From: Sphingomonas sp.
Lineage (GTDB): Bacteria; Pseudomonadota; Alphaproteobacteria; Sphingomonadales; Sphingomonadaceae
DNA length: 33,998 bases
Direction: 5' to 3'
Assembly (NCBI RefSeq): GCF_019746015.1
Contig: NZ_JAIESM010000094.1
Span: forward strand, 1 to 33,998
Shown: piece after piece, positions 22,293-30,645 of the stretch
Numbering within the stretch: position 1 is the stretch's first letter
Layout of the letters: each line of letters starts with the position of its first letter
Made by a program: the position numbers and the translations under genes
Notes under the pieces: generated by a model
Told to the model about the DNA's origin: nothing
Databases searched by the model: none
Seen by the model: only the letters and a program-made list of their open reading frames with translations

Positions 22293-23537
22293 ATGGCGCG
22301 TATCGTGATGAAGTTCGGCGGCACCTCCATGGCCGGGATCGAGCGGATCAGGAGCGTCGCCGCGCGAGTGAAGCGCGAAGTGGCGGCCGGGCACCAGGTG
22401 GCCGTGGTCGTCTCCGCGATGGCGGGCGAGACCGACCGGCTGGTCAATTTCTGCCGCGAAGCCTCCTCGCTCTATGACACGCGCGAATATGACGTGGTGG
22501 TCGCCTCTGGCGAGCAGGTGACGTCGGGCCTGCTCGCGATCGCGCTGCAGGCGCTGGGGGTGCCGGCGCGCAGCTGGCTGGGCTGGCAATTGCCGATCGC
22601 TACCAACGCCGCACACGGCGCCGCGCGGATCGAGGAGATTGCGACCGACGCGCTGCTGGGCGCGATGGCGGGCGGCGAAGTGGCGGTCATTCCGGGCTTT
22701 CAGGGCGTGGCGGACGGGCGCGTGTCGACACTGGGCCGGGGCGGATCGGACACGTCTGCCGTTGCCGTCGCGGCCGCGCTGGGTGCCGAACGCTGCGACA
22801 TTTATACCGATGTCGATGGCGTCTATACCACCGACCCGCGCATCGTGCCGCGCGCGCGCAAGCTGGCGCGGGTGACCTATGAGGAAATGCTCGAACTGGC
22901 GAGCGTGGGCGCCAAGGTGCTGCAGACCCGCTCGGTCGGCCTGGCGATGAAGATGGGGGTGCCGATCCGGGTATTGTCCTCGTTCGACGAGGGGGATGAC
23001 GCCGCCGCCGGCACGCTGATCGTGGATGAAAAGGATTTGGGAGAGATGGAACGCCAGCTGATCACCGGCATCGCGCATGACAAGAACGAGGCCAAGATCA
23101 CCCTGACCGACGTGCCCGACAAACCCGGCGCGGTGGCGACCATTTTCGGCCCGCTGGCCGAGGCCGGCATCAATGTCGACATGATCGTGCAGAACATCGC
23201 GCATTCGACCGGATCGACCGACGTTACCTTCACCGTGCCGGCCGCCGACCTGGCCCGCTCGATCGACGTGCTGGAAGGCGCGAAGGGGGCGATCGGCTTC
23301 GACAAGCTGATGCACGACACCCGCGTCGCCAAGGTGACGGTGGTGGGCGTGGGCATGCGCAGCCATGCCGGCGTTGCCGCGACGATGTTCAAGACGCTGG
23401 GCGCGCGCGGCATCAACATCCAGGCGATCACGACGAGCGAGATCAAGGTCAGCGTGCTGATCGACGAGGACGAGACCGAACTCGCCGTGCGCGTGCTGCA
23501 CACGGCGTACGGGCTGGACGCGGAGGTCGCGGCGTGA
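22293..23537 (+). CDS. lysC: Aspartate kinase
   Basis: 414-residue aspartokinase, first step of the lysine, threonine and methionine pathway, phosphorylating aspartate. The N-terminal kinase motif VMKFGGTSMA is at 5-14, GRGGSDTSAVAVA at 148-160 and YTDVDGVYTTDPR near 172-184. Two ACT domains follow (about 265-414), with DVPDKPGAVATIFGPLAEAGINVDMIVQN and GVGMRSHAGVAATMFKTLGARGINIQAITTSEIKVSVLI, so allosteric control by lysine and/or threonine is expected as in the class II enzymes. Ribosome site is weak: AAAGGA lies 15 nt away. The last four bases overlap the next gene (GTGA). Confidence 0.97.
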   Translation: MARIVMKFGGTSMAGIERIRSVAARVKREVAAGHQVAVVVSAMAGETDRLVNFCREASSLYDTREYDVVVASGEQVTSGLLAIALQALGVPARSWLGWQLPIATNAAHGAARIEEIATDALLGAMAGGEVAVIPGFQGVADGRVSTLGRGGSDTSAVAVAAALGAERCDIYTDVDGVYTTDPRIVPRARKLARVTYEEMLELASVGAKVLQTRSVGLAMKMGVPIRVLSSFDEGDDAAAGTLIVDEKDLGEMERQLITGIAHDKNEAKITLTDVPDKPGAVATIFGPLAEAGINVDMIVQNIAHSTGSTDVTFTVPAADLARSIDVLEGAKGAIGFDKLMHDTRVAKVTVVGVGMRSHAGVAATMFKTLGARGINIQAITTSEIKVSVLIDEDETELAVRVLHTAYGLDAEVAA

Positions 23538-24553
23538 CGGCGGGCGCCACCCGCCTTTCCACCCTGATGGCGCGCGGCGCCGCGTTTCTGGGCAGCGACA
23601 CCGCCATCCTGTGCGGCGCGATGTCGTGGGTGTCGGAACGCCACCTGGTGTCGGCGATCTCGAATGCGGGGGGCTTTGGCCTCGTTGCCTGCGGGTCGAT
23701 GTCGCCCGCGCTGCTCGATGCGGAGATTGCCGCGACGAAGGCGCTCACCGCGCGGCCGTTCGGCGTCAACCTCATCACCATGCATCCCGATCTGGTCGAG
23801 TTGATCGCGGTGTGCGCGCGGCACCGGGTGAGCCATATCGTGCTGGCGGGCGGCCTGCCGCCGGCGGGCAGCCTGGACGCGATCAAGGCGGCGGGCGCGA
23901 TGGTCATCTGCTTTGCCCCGGCACTCAGCCTGGCCAAGAAGCTCATCCGCTCGGGCGTCGATGCGCTGGTGATCGAGGGGATGGAGGCGGGCGGCCATAT
24001 CGGCCCGGTCGCCACCAGCGTGCTGGCGCAGGAAATCCTGCCCGTCGTCGCCGATCAGGTGCCGGTGTTCGTCGCCGGCGGCATCGGCCGGGGCGAGGCG
24101 ATTGCCGCCTATCTGGAAATGGGCGCTGCCGGCGTGCAGCTGGGCACGCGCTTTGCCTGTGCGAGCGAGAGCATCGCCCACCCCAATTTCAAGCGCGCCT
24201 TTTTCCGCGCCGCCGCCCGCGATGCGGTGGCGAGCGTGCAGATCGACCCGCGCCTGCCCGTCATCCCGGTGCGCGCGCTGAAGAACGCCGGGTCCGACGC
24301 GTTCATCGCCAAGCAGCGCGAAGTGGCCGCCGCGCTCGATGCGGGGCAGGTCGACATGGCGGCCGCGCAGCTGGAGATCGAACATTACTGGGCCGGCGCG
24401 CTGCGCCGCGCGGTGATCGACGGCGATGTCGAGCATGGCAGCCTGATGGCCGGACAGTCGGTGGGCATGGTCACCAAGGAAGAACCGGTCGCCGAGATCA
24501 TTGCCCAGCTGATGGACGAAGCTGGCGCGGCGCTGGCCGAACGCGCGGCCTGA
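23534..24553 (+). CDS. Nitronate monooxygenase-type flavoprotein (2-nitropropane dioxygenase family)
   Basis: 339-residue FMN TIM-barrel protein. Recognisable elements are SAISNAGGFGLVACGS near 40-55, EGMEAGGHIGP with His155 at the catalytic-histidine position of the family, and the phosphate-binding VAGGIGRGEAIAAYLEMGAAGVQLGTRFACASES at 180-213. Members oxidise alkyl nitronates; close relatives (FabK) are enoyl-ACP reductases, so the reaction is not certain. The GTG start overlaps the lysC stop by four nt, so it is translationally coupled to aspartate kinase, an odd pairing functionally. Protection against nitronates such as 3-nitropropionate, or a housekeeping flavin role, are possibilities. 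Confidence 0.9.
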   Translation: MTAGATRLSTLMARGAAFLGSDTAILCGAMSWVSERHLVSAISNAGGFGLVACGSMSPALLDAEIAATKALTARPFGVNLITMHPDLVELIAVCARHRVSHIVLAGGLPPAGSLDAIKAAGAMVICFAPALSLAKKLIRSGVDALVIEGMEAGGHIGPVATSVLAQEILPVVADQVPVFVAGGIGRGEAIAAYLEMGAAGVQLGTRFACASESIAHPNFKRAFFRAAARDAVASVQIDPRLPVIPVRALKNAGSDAFIAKQREVAAALDAGQVDMAAAQLEIEHYWAGALRRAVIDGDVEHGSLMAGQSVGMVTKEEPVAEIIAQLMDEAGAALAERAA

Positions 24554-24574
24554 CGGGGCCTTGCCCGTACAATA

Positions 24575-24608
24575 TTGACAAATCCCATAGTTTGCCCAGA
24601 TTAGGGCA
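24575..24608 (+). promoter_or_regulatory. Candidate promoter with overlapping inverted repeat
   Basis: A consensus -35 TTGACA (24575-24580) is followed after 18 nt by GATTAG, a weak -10. TGCCC-AGATTA-GGGCA (24593-24608) is a 5-bp inverted repeat covering that -10 region, 5 nt before the start codon of the TonB-like gene. Repressor binding or an mRNA hairpin is possible. Confidence 0.3.
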
Positions 24609-24613
24609 TAGCT

Positions 24614-25456
24614 ATGGCAAGGTCTGCGATTCCCGCAGCTTATGCCGCATCCGGCGGCTATCGCCCGCTTGGCAATGGGGAGCGGGCGCGCGGACTGGCG
24701 CTATCGACAGCGCTTGTGGGGCTGCTGATGCTGGCGCTAATCTGGGTCCGCCCGCCGGCGCTGACCAAGCTGCCCCGCGCGCCCAGCATCTTCGCCATGC
24801 TGCCGATTGCGGTACCGGACGAGCCGACCCCAAAACCGCAGCCCCAGCCGATGGCGAAGCGACCAGATCCGGGTAGCCGCGCGGCGCCCCGCGCGCCAGC
24901 ACCAATGCCCCGCCCGGCGGCTGCGGCCACCCCGCCCGCCCCCGCGCCGCCAGCCCCGCCATCCGGGATTGCGGCAATCCCGGCGCCAGTTGCACTACCA
25001 TCCAACATTCCCTCGCCCCCGCCGCCAAGCGGGGCCGGCGGCGCTGCCACGACCATCACCGCCAGCACGGGCGGCGGCACCGGGGGCAATGGCGAGGGCG
25101 CAGGCAAGGGGCGCGGCACCGGCATCGGCGACGGGTTGGGCGACGCCAGCACGCTGGTCCGCGCCAACTGGGCGCGCGAGACGAGCTGGCAAGACATTTA
25201 TGCCCTGCACCCCCGCGAGGCCAAGGTGGCAGGCAAATCTGGCAAGGCAGAGCTTGCCTGCCAGGTTACACTGAAGCGCCGGTTGGTGAACTGCACGGTG
25301 CGCCAGGAAACCCCCGGTGGCTGGGGCTTTGGCGTGGCCGCGCTGCGCCTGGTGCCGCAACTGCGTGCCTTGCCGCGCCGGATCGACGGGCGCGAGGTCG
25401 ATCTCGCCTGGGTCAGCTTCACGATCAATTTCGACCTGCCGCGCACCAGTCGCTGA
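24614..25456 (+). CDS. TonB-like energy transducer
   Basis: 280 residues. A cytoplasmic basic N terminus is followed by one membrane helix (about 28-46), then a long periplasmic proline/alanine-rich spacer (about 65-140, with PKPQPQP and APPAPPSG repeats) and a glycine-rich stretch (about 150-175). The C-terminal domain of about 90 residues (GKAELACQVTLKRRLVNCTVRQETPGGWGFG... ending VSFTINFDLP) matches the TonB C-terminal fold, with a cysteine pair C/C that may form a disulfide. Proteins of this plan pass proton-motive energy from ExbB-ExbD to outer-membrane receptors. No exbB or exbD is nearby, so it must share another set. Could be paired with the TonB receptor at 3359, which is far away; that is speculation. 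Confidence 0.8.
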   Translation: MARSAIPAAYAASGGYRPLGNGERARGLALSTALVGLLMLALIWVRPPALTKLPRAPSIFAMLPIAVPDEPTPKPQPQPMAKRPDPGSRAAPRAPAPMPRPAAAATPPAPAPPAPPSGIAAIPAPVALPSNIPSPPPPSGAGGAATTITASTGGGTGGNGEGAGKGRGTGIGDGLGDASTLVRANWARETSWQDIYALHPREAKVAGKSGKAELACQVTLKRRLVNCTVRQETPGGWGFGVAALRLVPQLRALPRRIDGREVDLAWVSFTINFDLPRTSR

Positions 25457-25586
25457 TCGCCTGCCCCCGAGTCGCCGCTGGGCCTGGCCATTGTGCAGCG
25501 GCACCTGCCCTGATTTCGGCGCAGTTTCGCCTGTTTTTATCCCAACTCACCTTTTTTGCGACAAGTGCGGCTGGGTTGACTTGAAA

Positions 25587-25604
25587 CCGTCATCTATATG
25601 ACGG
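25587..25604. promoter_or_regulatory. Perfect palindrome upstream of the exported paralog pair
   Basis: CCGTCAT-CTAT-ATGACGG is a perfect 7-bp inverted repeat 128 nt before the first paralog, directly after TTGACT (25576-25581). The region 25457-25731 has no gene; a weak stem followed by TTTTT (25518-25538) may end the TonB-like transcript. Operator or cruciform function is inferred from symmetry only. Confidence 0.35.
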
Positions 25605-25731
25605 ATCGATAAGCTCGCGGCTAGCAAATACAAGGTCATCATCAGCTGAAACCAGCGTGTTTCGGCAATAGAGATGCTTTGTCTTTTGTCTGGTGGGGGA
25701 AGTGTGACCGTCCTCAGCCAGGAGTAAAGCA

Positions 25732-26340
25732 ATGCGTGTTTCACTTGTAATTGCTGCGCTGTCTTCATTTATGCTTGCCGCAGGTGCATCGGCTGCCCCC
25801 ACCGCGCCGCTGCCGCCCGATGGCGCAGCGGCCAACCTTGCCGTGCCACGCGTCGGCGCCGACGGGCAGTTCGAAACGCCAAACCGCAGCCACAGCGCGC
25901 TGGAAACGCTGTGGCATCTGCGTGCCGCGCTGAACGTGGCGGCGCTCAACTGCACCGGGGAAGCCGCTGAACACATTGTTGCAGACTATAACGCGCTGCT
26001 GGTGGAGCGGCGGCTGGCGCTGGCGGCGGCCAATACAGCGGTCGAGGCGGGCATGAAGGCACGCCATGGCGAAAGCTGGCAGGAACAGCATGATGCCGAC
26101 ATGACGCGGGTGTACAACTTCTTCTCGCAACCCCCGGCGCAGCGCGATTTCTGCATCATTGCCGAGCAGGTCGCCTATGAAGCGCGCACCGTGCCGGAAG
26201 CGGCGCTGGCCGATTTCGCGGCGGCGCGAATGGCGGTGCTGGAGGCGCCGTTCCTGGCCTTCTACGCGCGCTATCACGCCTATCGCGTCGCGCTGAACCG
26301 CTGGCAGGCGGGGCAGCCGGGCCAGACGGCCGCGCGCTGA
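25732..26340 (+). CDS. Exported protein of unknown function, paralog A
   Basis: 202 residues with a signal peptide (about 1-21, ending GASAAP). I do not recognise a named family. The mature protein is mostly helical and has the blocks WHLRAALNVAALNC (61-74), ADYNALL, RVYNFFSQPP, FC (140-141) and EAPFLAFYARYHAYR. Cys74 and Cys141 are the only cysteines and are likely to form a disulfide. AGGAG lies seven nt before the ATG. The next gene downstream encodes a clear paralog with the same blocks and the same cysteine spacing. Periplasmic or surface location is predicted; function unknown. Confidence 0.85.
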   Translation: MRVSLVIAALSSFMLAAGASAAPTAPLPPDGAAANLAVPRVGADGQFETPNRSHSALETLWHLRAALNVAALNCTGEAAEHIVADYNALLVERRLALAAANTAVEAGMKARHGESWQEQHDADMTRVYNFFSQPPAQRDFCIIAEQVAYEARTVPEAALADFAAARMAVLEAPFLAFYARYHAYRVALNRWQAGQPGQTAAR

Positions 26341-26346
26341 TCCAAC

Positions 26347-26366
26347 CCCGCCGCTCCGGCGGCGGG
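26347..26366. repeat. Stem-loop between the paralogs
   Basis: CCCGCCGC-TCCG-GCGGCGGG, an 8-bp perfect stem with a tetraloop, begins six nt after the stop of paralog A. No T tract follows. It may protect the upstream message or partly terminate it. Confidence 0.4.
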
Positions 26367-26477
26367 CCACATGAAAAAAGCGTTAACGCGGGTTTCGCCA
26401 AGGCCCTGAACCGCGCCTTCAGTACGCGCGGGCGACACCCGATCCTGCCTGTTTGGGGCTTGCGACAGGAGATCGCC

Positions 26478-27095
26478 ATGCGTTCGTTGTTTGCGTTTAT
26501 GCTCGTCGCCAGTGCCGCGCCGGCGCTGGCCCAGGAAAATCCGCCCGCGCCACCGGCCGGTGCTTCCACCCGCCAGGTGGTGCCGCCGCACCATCCCGAT
26601 GGCAGCTATGCCACGCCCAGCCACGCGGTGACCGGGGCAGAGGCTATCTGGCACCTGCGCTCGGCACTCAATGTCGCAGCACTTGGCTGTCGCGACGCCG
26701 ATGATGCGCGCACCGCCGGTGATTACAACGCGATGCTCGCCCGCCATGCCCAGCCGCTCGCCGCCGCCAATGCCGCCGTTACCCAGCGTTATCGGCAACA
26801 GGCCGGCGCCCGGTGGGAAACGATGCGCGAGCGGGCGATGACGCAGCTCTATAACTTCTATGCCCAGGTGCCCGCGCATGACGAGTTCTGCGCCACCGCC
26901 AAGGCCGTGCTGGCCGAGGTGCAGGGCGTGGCGGCAGCCGACCTGGCGAGCTTTGCCCGCGCCCGGCTGGACGCGCTGGAAGCGCCGTTCACGCGCTTTT
27001 ACGCACGTTATGAGGCGTGGCAGGCCGATATGGCGCAGTGGCAGGGGCAGCGCGGCGGCGGGGCAATGGTGCCGACGGTGGTTGCCAGCCGCTGA
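26478..27095 (+). CDS. Exported protein of unknown function, paralog B
   Basis: 205 residues with signal peptide MRSLFAFMLVASAAPALAQ (1-19). It shares with paralog A the order WHLRSALNVAALGC (58-71), GDYNAML, QLYNFYAQVP, FC (137-138) and LEAPFTRFYARYEAW. Cys71 and Cys138 are the only cysteines, again 67 residues apart. The start at 26478 has AGGAG at seven nt; the frame's earlier ATG (26460) would add six residues before the signal peptide. The gap from paralog A is 137 nt with a stem-loop. The pair arose by tandem duplication, and sequence divergence suggests it is old. Function unknown. Confidence 0.85.
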   Translation: MRSLFAFMLVASAAPALAQENPPAPPAGASTRQVVPPHHPDGSYATPSHAVTGAEAIWHLRSALNVAALGCRDADDARTAGDYNAMLARHAQPLAAANAAVTQRYRQQAGARWETMRERAMTQLYNFYAQVPAHDEFCATAKAVLAEVQGVAAADLASFARARLDALEAPFTRFYARYEAWQADMAQWQGQRGGGAMVPTVVASR

Positions 27096-27149
27096 ACCGG
27101 CGCAACGCGGCCATTGGCGCGGGCGCCCGGCTTCTGCTAGCCCTTCGTC

Positions 27150-29420
27150 ATGCCTGGGTCTGCTGCTGCCTCCGCCCGCGAAATTCTCGTCCGCCTGCAC
27201 GATGTGATGGCGGCGAAAAGCTCGGCGCAGGCCAAGCTCAACCGCGTCGTCCAGATCATTGCCGAAGCGACGCAGAGCGAGGTCTGCTCGATCTATCTTC
27301 TGCGTGAGGGCGTGCTGGAGCTCTACGCCACGCAGGGGCTGGACCAGGGCGCGGTGCATGTAACAATGCTCGCGCCCGGCGAGGGGCTGGTCGGCACCAT
27401 CGCGCATGATGTCGAGCCGCTCAATCTGGACGAGGCGGCCAGCCACCCCAATTTCGCCTTCCGCCCGGAAACCGGCGAGGAGCGCTATCACAGCTTTGCC
27501 GGCGTGCCGATCATCCGCCGCGAGCGCGCGGTGGGCGTGCTGTGCGTGCAGCATGTCGAGCCGCATCGTTATGCCGATGTCGAGATCGAGGCGCTGCAGA
27601 CGGTCGCCATGGTGCTGTCCGAACTGATCGCCAATGCCGACCTGATCGACATCAGCGCCAGCCCCCAGCGCGCCGCGCCGCAGACCGCCACCCGCCTGCA
27701 GGGGTTGAAGCTGGTCGACGGCATGGCGCGCGGCGTGGCGGTGTTCCACCAGCCGCGCATCACCATCGAACATACCATGGCCGAGGATACCGAGGCCGAG
27801 CGCCACCGCGTCTATGCCGCGTTCGACAAGATGCGCGAGCAGATCGAGCGGATGGCAGCGCAAGCCGAATTCGGTGTCGGCGGCGAACATGACGAGGTGC
27901 TCGAAACCTACAAGATGTTCGCCTATGACGAGGGCTGGTCGCGCCGCATCAACGAGGCGATCGACAGCGGCCTGACGGCGGAGGCCGCGATCGAACGGGT
28001 GCAGCAGCGCACCCGCATGCGCATGCGCCAGATCGACGACCCGCTGCTGGCCGAACGGATGCACGATCTGGAGGACCTCTCCAACCGGTTGCTGCGCATC
28101 GTCTCCGGCCAGATGGGCACTGCGGCGCAGATGGGCCTGCGGCAGGATTCGATCCTGATCGCGCGCAATCTGGGGCCGGCGGAACTGCTGGAATATGACC
28201 GGCGCCGGCTGAAGGGCGTCATTCTGGAGGAAGGGTCGCTGACCGCCCATGTCACCATCGTGGCGCGCGCAATGGGCGTGCCGGTGCTGGGCCGGGTGCG
28301 CGACATTCGCCGGCTGATCGGCGAGGGCGATCTGCTGCTGCTCGATGTCGGCGCGGGCACTGCCTTTGCCCGCCCCACCCCCGCGATCGAAGAGGGGTTC
28401 GAGGCCAAGCTGAACCTCAGCCAGAAGCGGCGTGCCCAGCTGGCCGCGATGCGCGACCTGCCCCCCGTCACCCGCGACGGCAGGCGCATCACGGTGATGG
28501 TGAATGCGGGCCTACGCGACGATGTCGGCGCGGTGGAACTGACCGGGGCTGACGGCATCGGCCTGTTCCGCACCGAATTCCAGTTTCTGGTCTCGGCCAC
28601 GCTGCCCGCACGCGAGCGGCAACAGCGCCTGTACCGCGACGTGCTGGACGGGGCGGGCGGCAAGCCGGTCATCTTCCGCACGGTCGATATCGGCGGCGAC
28701 AAGGTGCTCCCTTATCTGCGCGACGATGCCGGGGAGGAGGAGAACCCGGCGATGGGCTGGCGCGCGCTGCGGCTGGCGCTGGAACGCGACGGGCTGATGA
28801 AGGTGCAGGCACGCGCGCTGATCGAGGCGGCGGCGGGTCGCACGCTGAACGTGATGTTCCCGATGGTCTCCGAACCCTGGGAGTTCGAGGCGGCCCGCGC
28901 GCTGTTCGACGCGCAGCATCGCTGGCTGGCGGAGCGCGGGCGCAAGCTGCCCCAGCACATCCGCTATGGCTGCATGCTGGAAGTGCCGGCGCTGGCGGAA
29001 ATGCTCGACGTGCTGCTGCCGCAGCTCGATTTCCTGTCGGTGGGCACCAATGATCTGACGCAGTTCCTGTTCGCTGCCGACCGCGCCAACCCCAAGCTGG
29101 CGGAGCGTTATGACTGGCTCAGTCCGTCGATCCTGCGCTTCCTGTCGCGCATCGCCGGGCAGGTGCACGCAGCCGGCGTTGACCTGGCCGTGTGCGGTGA
29201 AATGGGCGGCCGCACGCTGGAGGCGATGGCGCTGATCGCGCTGGGCATCGACCGGCTGTCGATCACGCCGGCGGCGGTGGGGCCGATCAAGTCGATGGTG
29301 CGCACGCTGGACCATGGCCGGGTGCGCGACTTCATGGCCGAGCTGCTGGTGCGCGCCCCGCGCGACATGCGCGGCGCGCTGGCCGAGTGGGCCGCGCGCG
29401 AGGGGGTCGACCTGGGCTGA
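27150..29420 (+). CDS. ptsP: Phosphoenolpyruvate-protein phosphotransferase PtsP (EI-Ntr)
   Basis: 756-residue cytosolic enzyme I of the nitrogen-related PTS, which takes phosphate from PEP and passes it to NPr. An N-terminal GAF domain (about 25-165) is the mark of PtsP and senses nitrogen status, commonly glutamine. The phosphorylated histidine is His367 in EEGSLTAHVTIVARAMGVP. The PEP-binding barrel follows, with GIGLFRTEFQFL, FRTVDIGGDKVLPY, VGTNDLTQFLFAADR and the catalytic cysteine in AVCGEMGG. The first steps are intact, so it should be active. No clear ribosome site precedes the ATG. It lies upstream of the rodZ-like gene in the same direction and is part of a core gene block. Confidence 0.97.
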   Translation: MPGSAAASAREILVRLHDVMAAKSSAQAKLNRVVQIIAEATQSEVCSIYLLREGVLELYATQGLDQGAVHVTMLAPGEGLVGTIAHDVEPLNLDEAASHPNFAFRPETGEERYHSFAGVPIIRRERAVGVLCVQHVEPHRYADVEIEALQTVAMVLSELIANADLIDISASPQRAAPQTATRLQGLKLVDGMARGVAVFHQPRITIEHTMAEDTEAERHRVYAAFDKMREQIERMAAQAEFGVGGEHDEVLETYKMFAYDEGWSRRINEAIDSGLTAEAAIERVQQRTRMRMRQIDDPLLAERMHDLEDLSNRLLRIVSGQMGTAAQMGLRQDSILIARNLGPAELLEYDRRRLKGVILEEGSLTAHVTIVARAMGVPVLGRVRDIRRLIGEGDLLLLDVGAGTAFARPTPAIEEGFEAKLNLSQKRRAQLAAMRDLPPVTRDGRRITVMVNAGLRDDVGAVELTGADGIGLFRTEFQFLVSATLPARERQQRLYRDVLDGAGGKPVIFRTVDIGGDKVLPYLRDDAGEEENPAMGWRALRLALERDGLMKVQARALIEAAAGRTLNVMFPMVSEPWEFEAARALFDAQHRWLAERGRKLPQHIRYGCMLEVPALAEMLDVLLPQLDFLSVGTNDLTQFLFAADRANPKLAERYDWLSPSILRFLSRIAGQVHAAGVDLAVCGEMGGRTLEAMALIALGIDRLSITPAAVGPIKSMVRTLDHGRVRDFMAELLVRAPRDMRGALAEWAAREGVDLG

Positions 29421-29515
29421 ACCTGCGGCTAGCGCAATTCTGTCCCGCGTTGACAGATGGATAAGGCTTTGGGACAAGCCAGCCCGAGCGAACGGCCGCT
29501 TGTGTGGAGGAATTG

Positions 29516-30574
29516 ATGGGCGACGCCGAACCGGGCGAGGAAGCGACGCTGTTCCCCAAGACCGTGGGCGAGAAACTGCGCGAGGCGCGGGAGTCGCAGG
29601 GGCTGACGCTCGACGAGATCGCCGCGCGCACCCGCGTGCCGATGCGCCATCTGGAAGCGATCGAGCGGGGCGATTACGGCGCGCTGCCCTCTGCCACCTA
29701 TGCCGTCGGCTTTGCCAAGGCCTATGCCCGGGCCGTCGGCATGGACGAAGTGGCGGTGGGCCGCGAGGTGCGCGGCACCCTGCCGGACAGCGGCACCGCC
29801 GCCAACGTGCATGCCAGCACCAGCTTTGCGCCGCCCTCGCCCCCGCGCCGCGCGCCCAGCTATGAAGCGCGCGAACCGGCCAAGCTGCCGCCCCGGGGGC
29901 TGACGGCGGTGCTGGTAATTGCCGCCGTGCTGATGGTGGCGGCGACGTTGCTGGCCTATAGCAATGGCTGGTTCCAGGGTGACGGCAGCCCGCCTGCCTC
30001 CTCCCCCGTGGCCGAGCAGCAGGTGCCGCCGCCGGCAACGAACACCCCTGCCCCCGCTGCAGCCGCACCGGCGACTGGCGGCCAGGTGAAGCTGACCGCG
30101 ACCGATCTGGTGTGGCTGCGCGTCTATGATGCCGATGGCGCCACGCTGATCCAGCGCGAGCTGCAGCCGGGCGAAAGCTATGACGTGCCGCAATCGGCCA
30201 AGGGTCCGATGATCAATATCGGCCGGCCGGACAAGCTGGCGATCACCATCGACGGGCAGCAGGTGGCGCCGCTGGGCGATGGCAGCCGCGCGATCAAGGA
30301 TGTCGCCATCTCCGCCGATGCTCTGCGCGCACGGAGCGCCCCGGCCGCCAATCCGGCTGCTGGCGTGACCACGCCCGGCGCGGCGGACCCGGCGGCCGGC
30401 GCATCAGAGCCGTCACGCCCGCGCACCGCCGACCGCCGGACCACGCGCAGCGACAGCCGCCGTAACGACAACGAAACCGCGCGCGCCAACCGGGCGGCGG
30501 CCGAGCCCGCGGCCGCACCGGCCACGCCGCCCGCCGAGCAGGGTGGTGGCGATACGCCCCCGCCGCAGCCCTGA
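29516..30574 (+). CDS. RodZ-like HTH and DUF4115 membrane protein
   Basis: 352 residues. An N-terminal HTH of the RodZ type (about 16-75, GEKLREARESQGLTLDEIAARTRVP and HLEAIERGDY) is followed by a linker, a single TM helix at 129-147, a proline-rich periplasmic stretch, a DUF4115 domain (about 190-268, with LVWLRVYDADGATLIQRELQPGE) and a disordered low-complexity tail rich in Ala, Pro and Arg. RodZ proteins tie MreB to the wall machinery and hold rod shape; the tail here is longer than in E. coli. The ATG has GGAGG five nt upstream; a GTG 12 nt earlier lies within that ribosome site. Next gene is cpoB, after 71 nt. Identity as a functional RodZ is likely but not proven. Confidence 0.85.
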   Translation: MGDAEPGEEATLFPKTVGEKLREARESQGLTLDEIAARTRVPMRHLEAIERGDYGALPSATYAVGFAKAYARAVGMDEVAVGREVRGTLPDSGTAANVHASTSFAPPSPPRRAPSYEAREPAKLPPRGLTAVLVIAAVLMVAATLLAYSNGWFQGDGSPPASSPVAEQQVPPPATNTPAPAAAAPATGGQVKLTATDLVWLRVYDADGATLIQRELQPGESYDVPQSAKGPMINIGRPDKLAITIDGQQVAPLGDGSRAIKDVAISADALRARSAPAANPAAGVTTPGAADPAAGASEPSRPRTADRRTTRSDSRRNDNETARANRAAAEPAAAPATPPAEQGGGDTPPPQP

Positions 30575-30645
30575 TCACCGCATCGGCAGGTGGGCTGGCG
30601 CGGCCGCGCGCGTCGGTTATAAAGCGGCAACAAGGAAAACAGGGG

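Noticed and set aside
26280..28250. 656-residue minus-strand frame and its neighbour to 30068
   Set aside because: Both are shadows of ptsP and the rodZ-like gene in GC-rich DNA; low-complexity His/Arg/Ala composition and no domain.
29450..29478. TTGACA upstream of the rodZ-like gene as a promoter
   Set aside because: At 17-18 nt spacing only GACAAG or ACAAGC is found, a poor -10; transcription from ptsP is as likely.
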